From Methylovulum psychrotolerans (lineage in GTDB: Bacteria > Pseudomonadota > Gammaproteobacteria > Methylococcales > Methylomonadaceae), in assembly GCF_002923755.1 (NCBI RefSeq), contig NZ_PGFZ01000001.1:1129176-1193175 (forward strand): a DNA stretch of 64,000 nucleotides. Direction: 5' to 3'. Under the pieces are notes generated by a model. It saw only the letters and a list, made by a program, of their open reading frames with translations, had not been told where the DNA came from and did no database searches. The number at the start of each line of letters is the position of its first letter. Position 1 is the first letter of the stretch. Both the position numbers and the translations under genes were made by a program. Below are positions 41,579 to 50,517 of the stretch, piece after piece.

Positions 41579-42660
41579 AAGGCTATCTCTTTGATTAGGG
41601 CCACGGCACGGTAAGGCAAATCGTTACAGACCACGACCGGAATGGCGCGGGCTTGCGCCAACCACCGCAAATGCAGGGTGGCTTCGGCACTATTATCCTG
41701 TAACAATAATAATCTGGCTTCGCGGCGTAACAACACCCGCGTCGCTTCACCGATGCCCGGTTTAATATAATTGGCTTGGCTGACCTGATAACGTTCCGCC
41801 AAAGCTTTCAGTAGAGCTTGGGCAACGGCTTGCCCAACAAGCTGGGGGGGTGGGCTGAACGGTGTGATAGCGCTAGGCCATTGCTCACCGACACTGTCCA
41901 GAATCGTGTCAATAAAATACCCTGATAAGTCGTGCGGCGCAAATTCTTGGTAGTACAAGCAGCCATGGAAGTCGCCAAGCCCGGCAGTATGCGGGTCGTA
42001 TACCGAGCGGCTGACTAAGCCGGACACGGTGGCGTTTAAGATGCACGAAGGGATGAGGTAGTCTTCCGCCGAAGCCGCCACCGCCGCACTGCCGGACAAA
42101 TCCGCCAGCACATACAATTCGGCGGGGATATTAACCCCATCCGAGACGGCAAACGCGGCCAAGCTGGCGGCCAATTGCCGGGCTATTACGCCTTTGCCCG
42201 TCCAGCCGTCAACAAAGACGATAGTTTCTGGGGCATGGTGTTGCAGGATATGGCGTAAGGCGTTTTGGTCGATGCCGACATCCCGGATAATGGAAATGCT
42301 GTAATGCGCCGCGCCGATACCATAATAACGCTGTAACACCCGCTTGAGCAACACGCCAATCGGCGTACCTGCCCGCGCCAACGACACCAAGGTGACACCG
42401 TGCGGACGGGTCGCGACAATCCCCGCACTCAAGCGGATAATATCCGCCGCCACCCGCTGTTTATTCGCGGCTAAGGCCTGATGGAATAACTGTAGGTAAG
42501 ACTCAGACGGCACCGACTCATGCGAAAGCATTTGGGAATAATGTTTCTGGCCGGATTGGATCAAGGCCTCCTTAACAGCGACCGGGGTATCGCTAATAGC
42601 CATCGGTTTGAGTAAAAACTGCACATCGTCGGCAGGGTAACTTCCTGTGAATGGGGTCAT
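41575..42660 (-). CDS. StiP-family protein (predicted cysteine protease) of the Ter module
   Basis: 361 residues. The sequence 'FTGSYPADDVQFLLKPM', 'LIQSGQKHYSQMLSHESVPSESYLQLFHQAL', 'VTLVSLARAGTPIGVLLKRVLQ', 'HYSISIIRDVGIDQNALRHIL' and 'IVFVDGWTGKGVIARQL' follows the StiP family, found in Ter gene neighbourhoods. The 'VFVDGWTGKG' part also looks like a phosphoribosyltransferase PRPP loop, so the fold may be PRTase-like even though the family is named as a cysteine protease. Coupled by ATGA overlap to the CitE-like gene; starts 93 bases after the crystallin-J1-like gene. Confidence 0.8.
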   Translation of the reverse strand: MTPFTGSYPADDVQFLLKPMAISDTPVAVKEALIQSGQKHYSQMLSHESVPSESYLQLFHQALAANKQRVAADIIRLSAGIVATRPHGVTLVSLARAGTPIGVLLKRVLQRYYGIGAAHYSISIIRDVGIDQNALRHILQHHAPETIVFVDGWTGKGVIARQLAASLAAFAVSDGVNIPAELYVLADLSGSAAVAASAEDYLIPSCILNATVSGLVSRSVYDPHTAGLGDFHGCLYYQEFAPHDLSGYFIDTILDSVGEQWPSAITPFSPPPQLVGQAVAQALLKALAERYQVSQANYIKPGIGEATRVLLRREARLLLLQDNSAEATLHLRWLAQARAIPVVVCNDLPYRAVALIKEIAL

Positions 42661-42753
42661 GGCTTCCAGTGGCGGTAATGGGTTTATTTGATATTCAAAG
42701 ATATTGGCAAGTGCGGGTGGTGTACAACACGCCTAAACCTATCGCGGAGCTTG

Positions 42754-43107
42754 CTATGCCTTAAACTCGTGGATCACGGCAATTTTTCCGACAATATTTT
42801 GGTTAAGTTCAGGCAAATCCTCGGCGGGAATCCACCACTCTGTATGCTGTGCGCCGCCTACTTTTTGGATAGGGTACTTATCCATAAAAGCCTTCTTCAC
42901 GGCAAAGCGTGTGACGCAACCGTAACCGCTCGCTTGGACATTCCAATCGCTAGCAATTTCGATAGCGTAGGCTTCGTTGGTGACAGGATAAAAAATCGGC
43001 TGTTCCGGCAATCTTGGCGGCCAAGCCCGATAATCACTGGCGGCGACCAAGGCTATTTCTTCGGGGCCGGTTGGGCGGAACAGCAGAACCGTTTCAGACA
43101 TGGTCAT
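42754..43107 (-). CDS. Small 'ADP-ribosylation/crystallin J1'-type protein
   Basis: 117 residues. 'LLFRPTGPEEIALVAASDYRAWPPRLPEQPIFYPVTNEAYAIEIASDWN' is the start of a family commonly labelled ADP-ribosylation/crystallin J1; it is followed by 'GCVTRFAVKKAFMDKY.IQKVGG...EWWIPAEDLPELNQNIVGKIAVI'. Despite the label it is too short to be an ADP-ribosylglycohydrolase, and its activity is unknown. It looks like a complete small soluble domain. Located between HAD (32 bases upstream) and StiP in the Ter operon; whether it is a normal member of the module or a passenger is unclear. Confidence 0.6.
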   Translation of the reverse strand: MTMSETVLLFRPTGPEEIALVAASDYRAWPPRLPEQPIFYPVTNEAYAIEIASDWNVQASGYGCVTRFAVKKAFMDKYPIQKVGGAQHTEWWIPAEDLPELNQNIVGKIAVIHEFKA

Positions 43108-43139
43108 CTCCTAAATGTAAGCTAATTTAAGGGTGATTA

Positions 43140-43898
43140 TTATGACACCGCCGCCAATATCGCCCCCAATTGCGTCTGCTTAGGAATTAGCGCGTAATCG
43201 CATAAGGCAAGAAACGGCGCATCAGTGCGGCTATCGCCTGCGGCGAAGGTCAGCAACTCGCCATATTGGTTTTGGTAACGCGCCAGCAAATACGCCACCG
43301 CACTTTCCTTATTAATGCAACGGGGCAACAAGGCCAAATTATTGCCGTTAATATGCCAATACAAACTGCCGTCCAAAACTGCCGGATGCGGTTTGATTAA
43401 GGTATCGAGCAGGTGCTGTAAAATGTCTTCCGTACCCGCACGGTGTTTGACATAGCCATACCAGGTCACACCAAAATCCACTACCAGCCGGGCTTTATAG
43501 CCCTCATCCTGCCGACAATAGGCTTCAATCTCCGCCCACAAGCTGACGAATGGCGCACGGTGCAAGGCTAAGGCTTGCTGCATCTGCGCCATCCACACCG
43601 GGTCGGCTTGGCGCTGCTTATCCAAAATCACCGCCCCGTGGTTAATGACCACTTCCTCCACAAACGGCAATTCCACCCGGGTGAACGAAGCCATTTCCCG
43701 CGCTGTGACCGGCACAATACGGAAGCCTTGGCTCAGCCAATCCCAGAGCCATTGTTGCTTAGCGGTAGCGAAAGAATTGGCCTTACCGTCGGCTAACCGC
43801 GCCCGTACTTGTAGCGCCGGATCAGCCGCGCCATTGGCGCATTTGCGTAAAGTTTGGAACAGGGTGTCGTCAAGGTCGAGAAAAATGTAACGTTGCAT
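43140..43898 (-). CDS. HAD-superfamily phosphatase of the Ter module
   Basis: 252 residues from the ATG at 43898; the longer frame to 43991 overlaps the PRTase gene too far. Motif I FLDLDDTLF (nucleophile and acid Asp), motif II 'VPVTARE' (Thr), and motif IV 'LLTFAAGDSRTDAPFLALCDYAL' (GDSxxD) define a HAD hydrolase. The C2-type cap lies between, as in sucrose-phosphatase or phosphomannomutase-like members. In Ter modules such a HAD enzyme is predicted to dephosphorylate the product of the PRTase/ATP-grasp steps. Its start overlaps the end of the PRTase gene by 29 bases. Confidence 0.85.
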   Translation of the reverse strand: MQRYIFLDLDDTLFQTLRKCANGAADPALQVRARLADGKANSFATAKQQWLWDWLSQGFRIVPVTAREMASFTRVELPFVEEVVINHGAVILDKQRQADPVWMAQMQQALALHRAPFVSLWAEIEAYCRQDEGYKARLVVDFGVTWYGYVKHRAGTEDILQHLLDTLIKPHPAVLDGSLYWHINGNNLALLPRCINKESAVAYLLARYQNQYGELLTFAAGDSRTDAPFLALCDYALIPKQTQLGAILAAVS

Positions 43899-45060
43899 CG
43901 TGTCCGTTGGTCGGGCTAAGTTCAAAACGCGCACTGATCGCTTGCCAAGCGTGCAAACGCCCCAACAATGCCGCACACAAGGGGGTTTCATGGCACAAAA
44001 TCACTTGGCGGTACTGTGCCAAATCGAGATTGTAAAGAAAATTAGGGATGCCGTCGGCATAGTTATCGGTAAATTGGCAGACGGCGGCAATATCGTTGCC
44101 CTGATGGATGGGCGAACGGGTGGTACTTTGTACTTTAACCGCAAACCCCGCCAATTCCAAGGCCCGCCCCAGCATCAGCGCAGGCGCATTGCACTCGCCC
44201 GTGCCTAACACCAACAAAGGGCGCGGGTCTTCCGCCGCCAACAACGGCAACAAACGCCCTATGGTATCGGCTTGCCAACGCAAAGGCGCGTCCATACCTA
44301 AGCGCCCAGGCCAGGCCAACAAATGTTTTTTACACGCCCCGTCACCGGAGACATTGATGGTCACTTCATCCAAGGCGGCATTATAGCTGTCCTCAAAACG
44401 TAACACGCCTTCGCGGAAACACACCCACACCACCGCCACGCCCGCTTCATTTTCCAACGCCGCGCGGTCATCAGGATGGGCAAAGTTAACCAGACTGACA
44501 ATAAAGACTTTTTCCAGTAACGGGTTGACGGTTTGATAGGCCTTAATCAGCCGCAAAAAAGTCTTACCCGTACTGATTTCGTCATCAATCAGCACCAGCG
44601 TCCGCGCTTGCAAAAACTGTTGCCGATGTTCAGGCCGCTCAGGATAATACAGAAAAAAGTCAGTAGCATGACTATGCGCCTCTTCAAACGCCAAATAATC
44701 GTGGCCTTCCAGCACATAACGGGTGGTTTGCAGAAATAACGCCCCCTGCACCCCCTCGTCACTGGCGGCGGCAAACACCCCATAACCCAACCCGGTCGCG
44801 GTCTCCGCCATACCTATCCATACCGAACCCACCCCGACACCATCAGCCAACACCAACCGCGCCAACGCCCGATACGACCAATACATCAAACGCGGCGACA
44901 CCGGATAATGCTTACCCAGCACCTTGCTGACCAATAAAAATTTCCGCTTACTGCTGACCCGCGCGGCAAAACCCAGCAGTCGTTTAAGCGGAATGCGCCC
45001 AGGGCTTAAGTCAAGATGGAGGGTGCCGGTGGCGAGTTGGATGGAGAGTTTTTTGGGCAT
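43870..45060 (-). CDS. Phosphoribosyltransferase-TRSP domain protein of the Ter module
   Basis: 396 residues. The N-terminal half is a PRTase: 'RLVLADGVGVGSVWIGMAETATGLGYGVFAA' and the PRPP loop 'ARTLVLIDDEISTGKTFLRLIKAY' (DDEISTGKT). The C-terminal half (from about residue 265: 'LLVLGTGECNAPALMLGRALELAGFAVKVQSTTRSPI') is the TRSP domain, named for its conserved motif (here TTRSPI). This two-domain protein is a core member of the Ter-linked biosynthetic module, thought to form or cleave a ribosyl-phosphate bond. Starts 23 bases after the second TOPRIM-like gene; overlaps HAD by 29 bases. Confidence 0.85.
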   Translation of the reverse strand: MPKKLSIQLATGTLHLDLSPGRIPLKRLLGFAARVSSKRKFLLVSKVLGKHYPVSPRLMYWSYRALARLVLADGVGVGSVWIGMAETATGLGYGVFAAASDEGVQGALFLQTTRYVLEGHDYLAFEEAHSHATDFFLYYPERPEHRQQFLQARTLVLIDDEISTGKTFLRLIKAYQTVNPLLEKVFIVSLVNFAHPDDRAALENEAGVAVVWVCFREGVLRFEDSYNAALDEVTINVSGDGACKKHLLAWPGRLGMDAPLRWQADTIGRLLPLLAAEDPRPLLVLGTGECNAPALMLGRALELAGFAVKVQSTTRSPIHQGNDIAAVCQFTDNYADGIPNFLYNLDLAQYRQVILCHETPLCAALLGRLHAWQAISARFELSPTNGHDATLHFSRP

Positions 45061-45083
45061 GGGGTCTCGTTAGTTTACAGCGT

Positions 45084-45761
45084 TTATGCTTGGGCCAAAC
45101 CACGCAGTTGGTCTAGCCAGTGTTTAAAATGCCGGCATTCTTGCTCGATTGTGGCAAGCGTGACGTGTCCGGCAATCAGCGGGGCATGGCGAGTTTTTTT
45201 GTAGGCAGGTTTTAAGATGTCTTCCAAGCGTCTGGATGGCTTAGTGTCATAACCATCATTAATGTGTTCGGGGCTTGTAAAGCAAGCCCGCACTTTTTGC
45301 AAGCTTGCCAGATGTTTCTGCCAGTCTGGCTCGGTACGGACTAGAGCCCCGACATCAGAAAACCATAGCCCTTCAAGCTCATGCGGCTGGATATAAGCAA
45401 TAAACCGTTCTGGGCGGCATCCTACATGATTGCTAATGGCTGCTGCTAAAGCCTGTTCCATGATGTCTAAGCGGCCATAGACATCACCGACCCGCTTGGC
45501 TTCGTGAAACATCGGAAAATCGCCCGCCAAACCATATAAATCCAAAAATGTCGTCAGTACCGCTTGCGGATGTTGCCTTAAGGTATTTCTGGCATTAAAT
45601 TTAAGGCGCTCAAAACTGACCGCCCCGCCCTCGGCACCTTTTGATGTCGGCAATAATTGCGGCTTTAAGTATATCTGCGCAGGGCGCAAAGTCGGCGCAA
45701 CAATGTGCTTAATAAACGCTTCTTCACTTTGGCCTTCGGCAAAAACAATCACTTCCACCAT
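45084..45761 (-). CDS. DUF4276-type TOPRIM-like protein, partner B
   Basis: 225 residues from the ATG at 45761, which follows the ATPase stop after one base; longer frames run inside the ATPase gene. 'MVEVIVFAEGQSEEAFIKHIVAPTL' with an early Glu, and 'LTTFLDLYGLAGDFPMF' with the next acidic cluster, fit DUF4276, a TOPRIM-like nuclease-type domain. 'RFIAYIQPHELEGLWFSD' is the third conserved block. Such proteins are usually encoded beside AAA ATPases of the OLD/AAA_21 type, as here. By analogy with AriA-AriB (PARIS) pairs, it may be the nuclease or effector of a defence or stress unit. Activity unproven. Confidence 0.75.
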   Translation of the reverse strand: MVEVIVFAEGQSEEAFIKHIVAPTLRPAQIYLKPQLLPTSKGAEGGAVSFERLKFNARNTLRQHPQAVLTTFLDLYGLAGDFPMFHEAKRVGDVYGRLDIMEQALAAAISNHVGCRPERFIAYIQPHELEGLWFSDVGALVRTEPDWQKHLASLQKVRACFTSPEHINDGYDTKPSRRLEDILKPAYKKTRHAPLIAGHVTLATIEQECRHFKHWLDQLRGLAQA

Positions 45762-45762
45762 T

Positions 45763-46857
45763 TTAAGGCCGCCCACCCAAGACATTGCTTTTCCACAACT
45801 CGCCCAAAGCATATTCTTCCAGCCAACCGGACAATTCCGCCGACGAAAAGCGTTTAAACACGGAAGCATCGTTTTCTTGCTCGACCACGATAACATCTTC
45901 GGGCGACAATTCATTGACCAACTCGACCGATTGCGTGGAGACAATCAGTTGCTTCGTTTCCGCGACTTGTTTAAATATATCCGCCAAGATGCTAATGGCA
46001 TAGGGATGCAAGCCCAGTTCCGGTTCGTCAATCAGAATGGTATCGGGTAACAATTCCACAGGTTGCAACAACAAGGTTGCCAAACAGATAAAACGCAACG
46101 TGCCGTCTGATAAGACATGCGCCTTAAATGGCGTGTCCTGCTGGCCTTTTTGCGTCCATTCCAACTCGATATAATCCGGCGTACCCGGACGCTGGACAAA
46201 ATCACCGAAGAACGGGGCGACCAAGCGGATGGTATCAACAATGCGCTGATAATGGCTAGGATAACCGTTATACAGCATCCGCAAATACGCCGCCAGATTC
46301 GCGGCATCACTTTTTAAGCGTAAGGTATCATTAACCCCGTGGGGTTGCTTAACTTTTGCCCTCTCGCCCGTGTCGTGGAAATGATAGATGCGCCAATTGC
46401 TTATCCAATTTTTTACTTGCCGGGCATAGGGGTCAAGAGAGGTTTTTAAGACGGACTCGTTTCGATTTGTTCCGTGGAAAAAATTTCCCAAAAGCGGAGC
46501 CGCATCATCAAAAAGCGCTGTGTCATTAAGCCCCGTTTCACTTGAAACAATTAAACGGTTGTCATTGGTTGGCACCAACAGGAAACTATAAGTATGTTCG
46601 GCATAAAAAAACTGCCCTAACAATGAGTCAGTACCATTACGGCCAAAATGAAGCAAACTATCCGGCCCGCCTTGGGTTTGCACATAAAGTTGCAAATTTT
46701 GCTCGGCTATTTCCGCTAATAGCCTAAAAAAACCGATAAAGTTGCTTTTCCCCGCACCATTTGCGCCAATCAGCACGTTCAGGTTATTGAGCGGAAAATC
46801 GCGTAATTCACGGATGGATTTATAACCCATTATGGTTAGCGAACTAACGCCGGACAT
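45763..46857 (-). CDS. AAA-family (AAA_21/OLD-like) ATPase, partner B
   Basis: 364 residues. 'LTIMGYKSIRELRDFPLNNLNVLIGANGAGKSNFI' is the SMC/RecF-like start with Walker A GANGAGKS. 'VLSDGTLRFICLATLLL' is the signature-like motif, and 'TILIDEPELGLHPYAISIL' the Walker B with D-loop; 'QLIVSTQSVELVNEL' is the switch region. A variable middle section is of the kind found in defence ATPases. Directly followed by the DUF4276-type gene (1-base spacing) and preceded by the other TOPRIM-like gene (9 bases). It would act as nucleotide-dependent sensor or clamp for its partner. Confidence 0.85.
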   Translation of the reverse strand: MSGVSSLTIMGYKSIRELRDFPLNNLNVLIGANGAGKSNFIGFFRLLAEIAEQNLQLYVQTQGGPDSLLHFGRNGTDSLLGQFFYAEHTYSFLLVPTNDNRLIVSSETGLNDTALFDDAAPLLGNFFHGTNRNESVLKTSLDPYARQVKNWISNWRIYHFHDTGERAKVKQPHGVNDTLRLKSDAANLAAYLRMLYNGYPSHYQRIVDTIRLVAPFFGDFVQRPGTPDYIELEWTQKGQQDTPFKAHVLSDGTLRFICLATLLLQPVELLPDTILIDEPELGLHPYAISILADIFKQVAETKQLIVSTQSVELVNELSPEDVIVVEQENDASVFKRFSSAELSGWLEEYALGELWKSNVLGGRP

Positions 46858-46866
46858 AGCCTCTCC

Positions 46867-47529
46867 TTATCTGTTAATTTGACTATCAGCCAAAGCCAAT
46901 TCCTTAAGCTTACCCAGCAAATAATTAAAGCTGGGCGAGGCGTTGTTATTGATGTCCATGTGTGGGCTAATCGCCTCAGCCCATTGGAATTTTTCCGCCC
47001 CTACCGCTTGCCAGCCCTTCTCTTTTAACGCTTTAGCCCCACCCGGATAAACGGCATCGGCGAGCTTTTCCCAAGTGCCGCAAATGGCATCATGGGTATA
47101 ATTTTTTAACACGGCTTCCTTGGCTTTCGGGTAGGCTGTTTTCAGCGCGGTGCGGTCGCCTAAAAACCACGCCTCGCCTTCTTCCACGGCAATACAAAAA
47201 CGGGTTTCCGGTTGCGGGTTACAAGCCTGTAACAGTGCCAGCAATTCTTGACGGAAGCTTGTTAAACATTTGTCGTCCAAATCACAAACCACAATCACCG
47301 CAGCGGGATAGTTTTGCCATTGCCGACCATAACCCGCCAATAATCTGGGCAGATTATCCAATAAAATACGCTTGCTGGCCTCTACTGCCGAATGCTGCTT
47401 TTTGGGGATACGCCCAACCCCTTTATACGCTTTGACAGCGAAACTATGTTCCTCGCCAATCATTTTCGGGATTAAAATATCCAAGGCCGCTTTGCCTGAT
47501 TGGTCTTCCACGAGTATCTCAAAGTGCAT
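46867..47529 (-). CDS. TOPRIM/DUF4276-like protein, partner A
   Basis: 220 residues. 'MHFEILVEDQSGKAALDILIPKMIG' has the early acidic strand-helix start (E near residue 8). 'YPAAVIVVCDLDDKCLTSFRQELLALL' has the DxD pair after a beta strand. 'RFCIAVEEGEAWFLGDRTALKTAYP' is a third block with 'EEGEAWFLGD' matching the position of 'PHELEGLWFSD' in partner B. This is the acidic layout of TOPRIM-type domains; the family is DUF4276-like but not the same subfamily as partner B. Starts 3 bases after ATPase A, so the pair is co-translated. Likely partner of that ATPase; nuclease activity is inference. Confidence 0.65.
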   Translation of the reverse strand: MHFEILVEDQSGKAALDILIPKMIGEEHSFAVKAYKGVGRIPKKQHSAVEASKRILLDNLPRLLAGYGRQWQNYPAAVIVVCDLDDKCLTSFRQELLALLQACNPQPETRFCIAVEEGEAWFLGDRTALKTAYPKAKEAVLKNYTHDAICGTWEKLADAVYPGGAKALKEKGWQAVGAEKFQWAEAISPHMDINNNASPSFNYLLGKLKELALADSQINR

Positions 47530-47532
47530 AGT

Positions 47533-48828
47533 TTAGCTTGCGTCCAGATAATCGCTATACCACAGCCCTCCTAAAGGCAAGCCCTCGGCCACCATGCTTT
47601 TAACTAAAGCGTCATCACTGGCGCGGCGGATAGTGGCAAAACCATCCGACCCTTTTTCTAAAATCCACACTTCTTCCGGCTCTAACGCATCGACAAAATA
47701 CGGCTGGTGGGTCGTGATAAACAATTGCGAGCCGCCTTTACGGCCTGTCGCGTGGCTGCGGAATTCGGCGGCTAAGGTTTCCAATAATTTATGGTACAAA
47801 CCGTTTTCCGGCTCTTCAATACAGATAAACGGCGCGGGGTCGGGGTCTTCTAAGAGTAGCAAATAGGCAAAGACTTTTAACGTGCCGTCGGACATTTGCG
47901 GGGCATAGAACGGGTCGATAAAGCCTTTATCATTAAAGCGCAACAACAAACGCCCGTCAGAGGTTTTTTCGGTGTCGATTGTGTCTATGCCAGGAATTTT
48001 TTCGGCGATACGGTTTAAGATGCTTTGGAATTTATCCCGATGCTCACGCTCCATAAACTGCACCACATTGGCGAGGTTGTCGCCTTTACTGTTAAGGTGC
48101 TGCTGTACACCTGACAGAGGCAAGGTTCTTGCCGCATCGGGGGTAAAGTAACTGAGATACCAGCTTTCTATAAATTGCCGGAAGGCGACGATTTTGGGGT
48201 GTTCATTCAATGCGCCTAGGGTGGCTAGGCCGAGTTTTCTGGTATCCGCCAGAGTCACTTTTTCCGCTTCTAAAACTTTTTCATCAATTAGCTGTTCAAA
48301 ATCACCGCCAGTAACGTAAATATCAACCGTTTCGCGGTAACTAAAGCCATTAAGTCCCTTGCCCCCCCCTTTACATACAATACCTTTCCCATTTGCCAGC
48401 ATTAAGAAAACCGTAGAATTTTCAAATATATCTTTATTGGGGGTTTGAAAAAGAAGCTCCCGTTCTACGACGGGTCTGCCAAAATCTTCAACGCCAATAT
48501 CGATTACATAGGTTAAGAGAGGCGCATTTTCATCCTCCCTATAAGCAATTGAAAATAAGATATAATCTGTTTGCCCTTGAGAGCGGATTTTTTCAAATCC
48601 CCCCCGCCCACGTAAATCACAGGCTTCTTCTACACCAAACTTAAGGGCATCCGCCAAGAAACCAAACACATCAAACAATGTACTCTTACCGACACCATTT
48701 TTACCAATCACAACCGTCATGGGGGTTAACGGCTCACATCCCTCTCCAATTGTATCGGGCAGTTTGCCTAGAACTACATGTTTTAAGGACTTAAAATTCT
48801 GTATCCAAATCCCCTCAATCCTAGCCAT
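47533..48828 (-). CDS. AAA-family ATPase, partner A
   Basis: 431 residues. 'IEGIWIQNFKSLKHVVLGKLPD' and Walker A 'TVVIGKNGVGKSTLFDVFGFLADALK' open the RecF/OLD-like fold. 'MSDGTLKVFAYLLLLEDPDPAPFICIEEPENGLYHKLLETL' contains the signature and Walker B (EEPENGL), and 'LFITTHQPYFVDAL' the switch His. The family matches ATPases often paired with DUF4276/TOPRIM partners in defence islands. It starts 17 bases after the ATP-grasp gene and ends 3 bases before its TOPRIM-like partner. It is only distantly similar to ATPase B (different middle region), so the two pairs are not a simple recent duplication. Confidence 0.85.
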   Translation of the reverse strand: MARIEGIWIQNFKSLKHVVLGKLPDTIGEGCEPLTPMTVVIGKNGVGKSTLFDVFGFLADALKFGVEEACDLRGRGGFEKIRSQGQTDYILFSIAYREDENAPLLTYVIDIGVEDFGRPVVERELLFQTPNKDIFENSTVFLMLANGKGIVCKGGGKGLNGFSYRETVDIYVTGGDFEQLIDEKVLEAEKVTLADTRKLGLATLGALNEHPKIVAFRQFIESWYLSYFTPDAARTLPLSGVQQHLNSKGDNLANVVQFMEREHRDKFQSILNRIAEKIPGIDTIDTEKTSDGRLLLRFNDKGFIDPFYAPQMSDGTLKVFAYLLLLEDPDPAPFICIEEPENGLYHKLLETLAAEFRSHATGRKGGSQLFITTHQPYFVDALEPEEVWILEKGSDGFATIRRASDDALVKSMVAEGLPLGGLWYSDYLDAS

Positions 48829-48845
48829 AAGCTACCGCCGCCCCA

Positions 48846-49868
48846 TCACACCTTATCCCGCAACACCACAGGCGTGTTAACCTCGGCAATCTTCAAGCCA
48901 TAATGTATCTCAGGCGGGCTAACCTTCTCGCCTTTAAACGCCTGTAAAGCCAACTTGGCAAGGTTAGTCCCCGCCAAGCAGGCCATGCCGAAACCACCCG
49001 ACGGGCGGGGGTTAATTTCCAGCAACCGTGGGCCATCCTTGCCGTTTTTAAACTGGATATTAAACAAGCCGTTCAAATAGTAATGGGCAGTCAAACGCTC
49101 CACCATGCCGGCAATTTCAGCGTTATTGTCAATTTCCTGACCGTGGCCTAATAACAGCGATTTCCGGCGTTGTACCGCACACAGCAATTTGCCGTGCCGT
49201 CCGGCGCAATCGACGCTCCACTCATGGCCGTCCAAATGCTCCATGACCAGCATGGTATCGAACGAGCGGGTATTCATCATGCCTTGCCGCAATTCTTGCA
49301 ACGGGATTTCGTATTCCACGCCTTTTAGCAAATGGGTGATACTGTCGCGGCGGGTGTCGAGAACCCGAAACCCTAAGCCAAATACCGACACCGAAGGCTT
49401 AACGCACAAGCTGTCATGCCGTCTTGACAATTCGGCAACCGCATGGTCGAAAGCGTACAAATTATCGACGGCGATAAACTCCATTGTCTGGGCGACATCG
49501 GGGTCTAGCGCGGCATAAAAAGCCGCTTTGTTATCCAATAAGCTTAAAGTGTCGTAATCCGCCACCGACAGCACTTGAATCCCCAGAGCATGGAACTGCG
49601 CCTGATGCAGGCTAATAAAAGCCGCTTCTTTGCCGGGCCAAAACAAATCAATGCGGTGGCGTTGGCAAAATTCTAAGCACCAATCCAGATAGTCTTGTCC
49701 GACCAGAGCGCTAGGCTCCAGATAGCTCTCGTCAGCGGCTAAAAAAGCCGAAGCGGTGGTGTGGGTGTGGGTGCAGATAATCGTTACGGCACTTGGCCTA
49801 TAGGCCAAGTGCAAATTATTAAAAACCGCACTAATTGTAGAGAATGTTTTATTAAACCAAATGCGCAT
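48846..49868 (-). CDS. ATP-grasp enzyme of the Ter module
   Basis: 340 residues. The ATP-grasp pattern is visible. 'FWPGKEAAFISLHQAQFHALGIQVLS' and 'LLDNKAAFYAALD' form the N-terminal/A domains; 'LCVKPSVSVFGLGFRVLD' is the ATP-binding Lys strand. 'MLVMEHLDGHEWSVDCAGRHGKLL' and 'GLFNIQFKNGKDGPRLLEINPRPSGG' supply the Mg-binding EINPR. In Ter systems such an enzyme acts with PRTase, HAD, StiP and CitE-like proteins and is predicted to ligate an amino or carboxyl group onto a nucleoside-like metabolite. Starts 6 bases after a TerD-family gene; here its biosynthetic partners are separated from it by four inserted ATPase/TOPRIM genes. Confidence 0.85.
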   Translation of the reverse strand: MRIWFNKTFSTISAVFNNLHLAYRPSAVTIICTHTHTTASAFLAADESYLEPSALVGQDYLDWCLEFCQRHRIDLFWPGKEAAFISLHQAQFHALGIQVLSVADYDTLSLLDNKAAFYAALDPDVAQTMEFIAVDNLYAFDHAVAELSRRHDSLCVKPSVSVFGLGFRVLDTRRDSITHLLKGVEYEIPLQELRQGMMNTRSFDTMLVMEHLDGHEWSVDCAGRHGKLLCAVQRRKSLLLGHGQEIDNNAEIAGMVERLTAHYYLNGLFNIQFKNGKDGPRLLEINPRPSGGFGMACLAGTNLAKLALQAFKGEKVSPPEIHYGLKIAEVNTPVVLRDKV

Positions 49869-49874
49869 CAGCGT

Positions 49875-50468
49875 TTAAAGATGGACGACAATTTGTGGCA
49901 GCAAGTTTTCAATGGTACGTCCGGTGCCATTTTCGCCGATAGCGTGCATTTTCCATTCGCCATTGTGGCGATAGAGTTTTGCCATGATTTGCGCGGTATG
50001 CGAACCTTGGGAGCTCAGCGTATAACGGGCGATTTCAGTTTTGCTGGCACTATCGACTATACGGCAATAGGCATTTTCGACCGCATTAAACGTTTGTCCG
50101 GTAAAAGAATTGACCGTAAAAACCAAAGATTTGACATGGGCGGGTACTTTATCCAGCTCAACGATAATTTGCTCGTCGTCGCCGTCACCCGCACCAGTCC
50201 GGTTGTCGCCGGTATGGACGATACTACCGTCTTTGCTTTTCAGATGACCGAAATACACCGTATCCACGGCTTTGTTATTGTCATCAAACATGACGCACGA
50301 GGCATCCAAGTCAATAGACTCACTGTTGCCGCCGCCAAACAGGCCTTTCAACATCCCACCGCCGGATTTTTTCGCATCCCAACCCAGGCCCATAACCACT
50401 TTGCTTAAGGCCCCGCCGGATTCTTTGGACAAAGAGATTTTTTGTCCTTTTTGTAAACTGATAGCCAT
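49875..50468 (-). CDS. TerD-family protein (TerX/TerZ-like)
   Basis: 197 residues. 'MAISLQKGQKISLSKESGGALSKVVMGLGWDA' is the TerD start. 'IDLDASCVMFD' and '[27 protein letters not shown]' carry the Asp-rich Ca2+-binding loop. 'AYCRIVDSASKTEIARYTLSSQGSHTAQIMAKLYRHNGEWKMHAIGE' closes the fold. An insert with GGGMLKGLFGGGNS in the first loop marks it as the TerZ/TerX branch rather than TerD/TerE. Cytoplasmic, probably part of a Ca2+-dependent Ter complex at the membrane. Gap of 49 bases after the TerA-like gene. Confidence 0.9.
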   Translation of the reverse strand: MAISLQKGQKISLSKESGGALSKVVMGLGWDAKKSGGGMLKGLFGGGNSESIDLDASCVMFDDNNKAVDTVYFGHLKSKDGSIVHTGDNRTGAGDGDDEQIIVELDKVPAHVKSLVFTVNSFTGQTFNAVENAYCRIVDSASKTEIARYTLSSQGSHTAQIMAKLYRHNGEWKMHAIGENGTGRTIENLLPQIVVHL

Positions 50469-50517
50469 TTTATTTGCTCAATAGTGAATAATTATTGTTA
50501 ACTGCATGATGTCCAAA

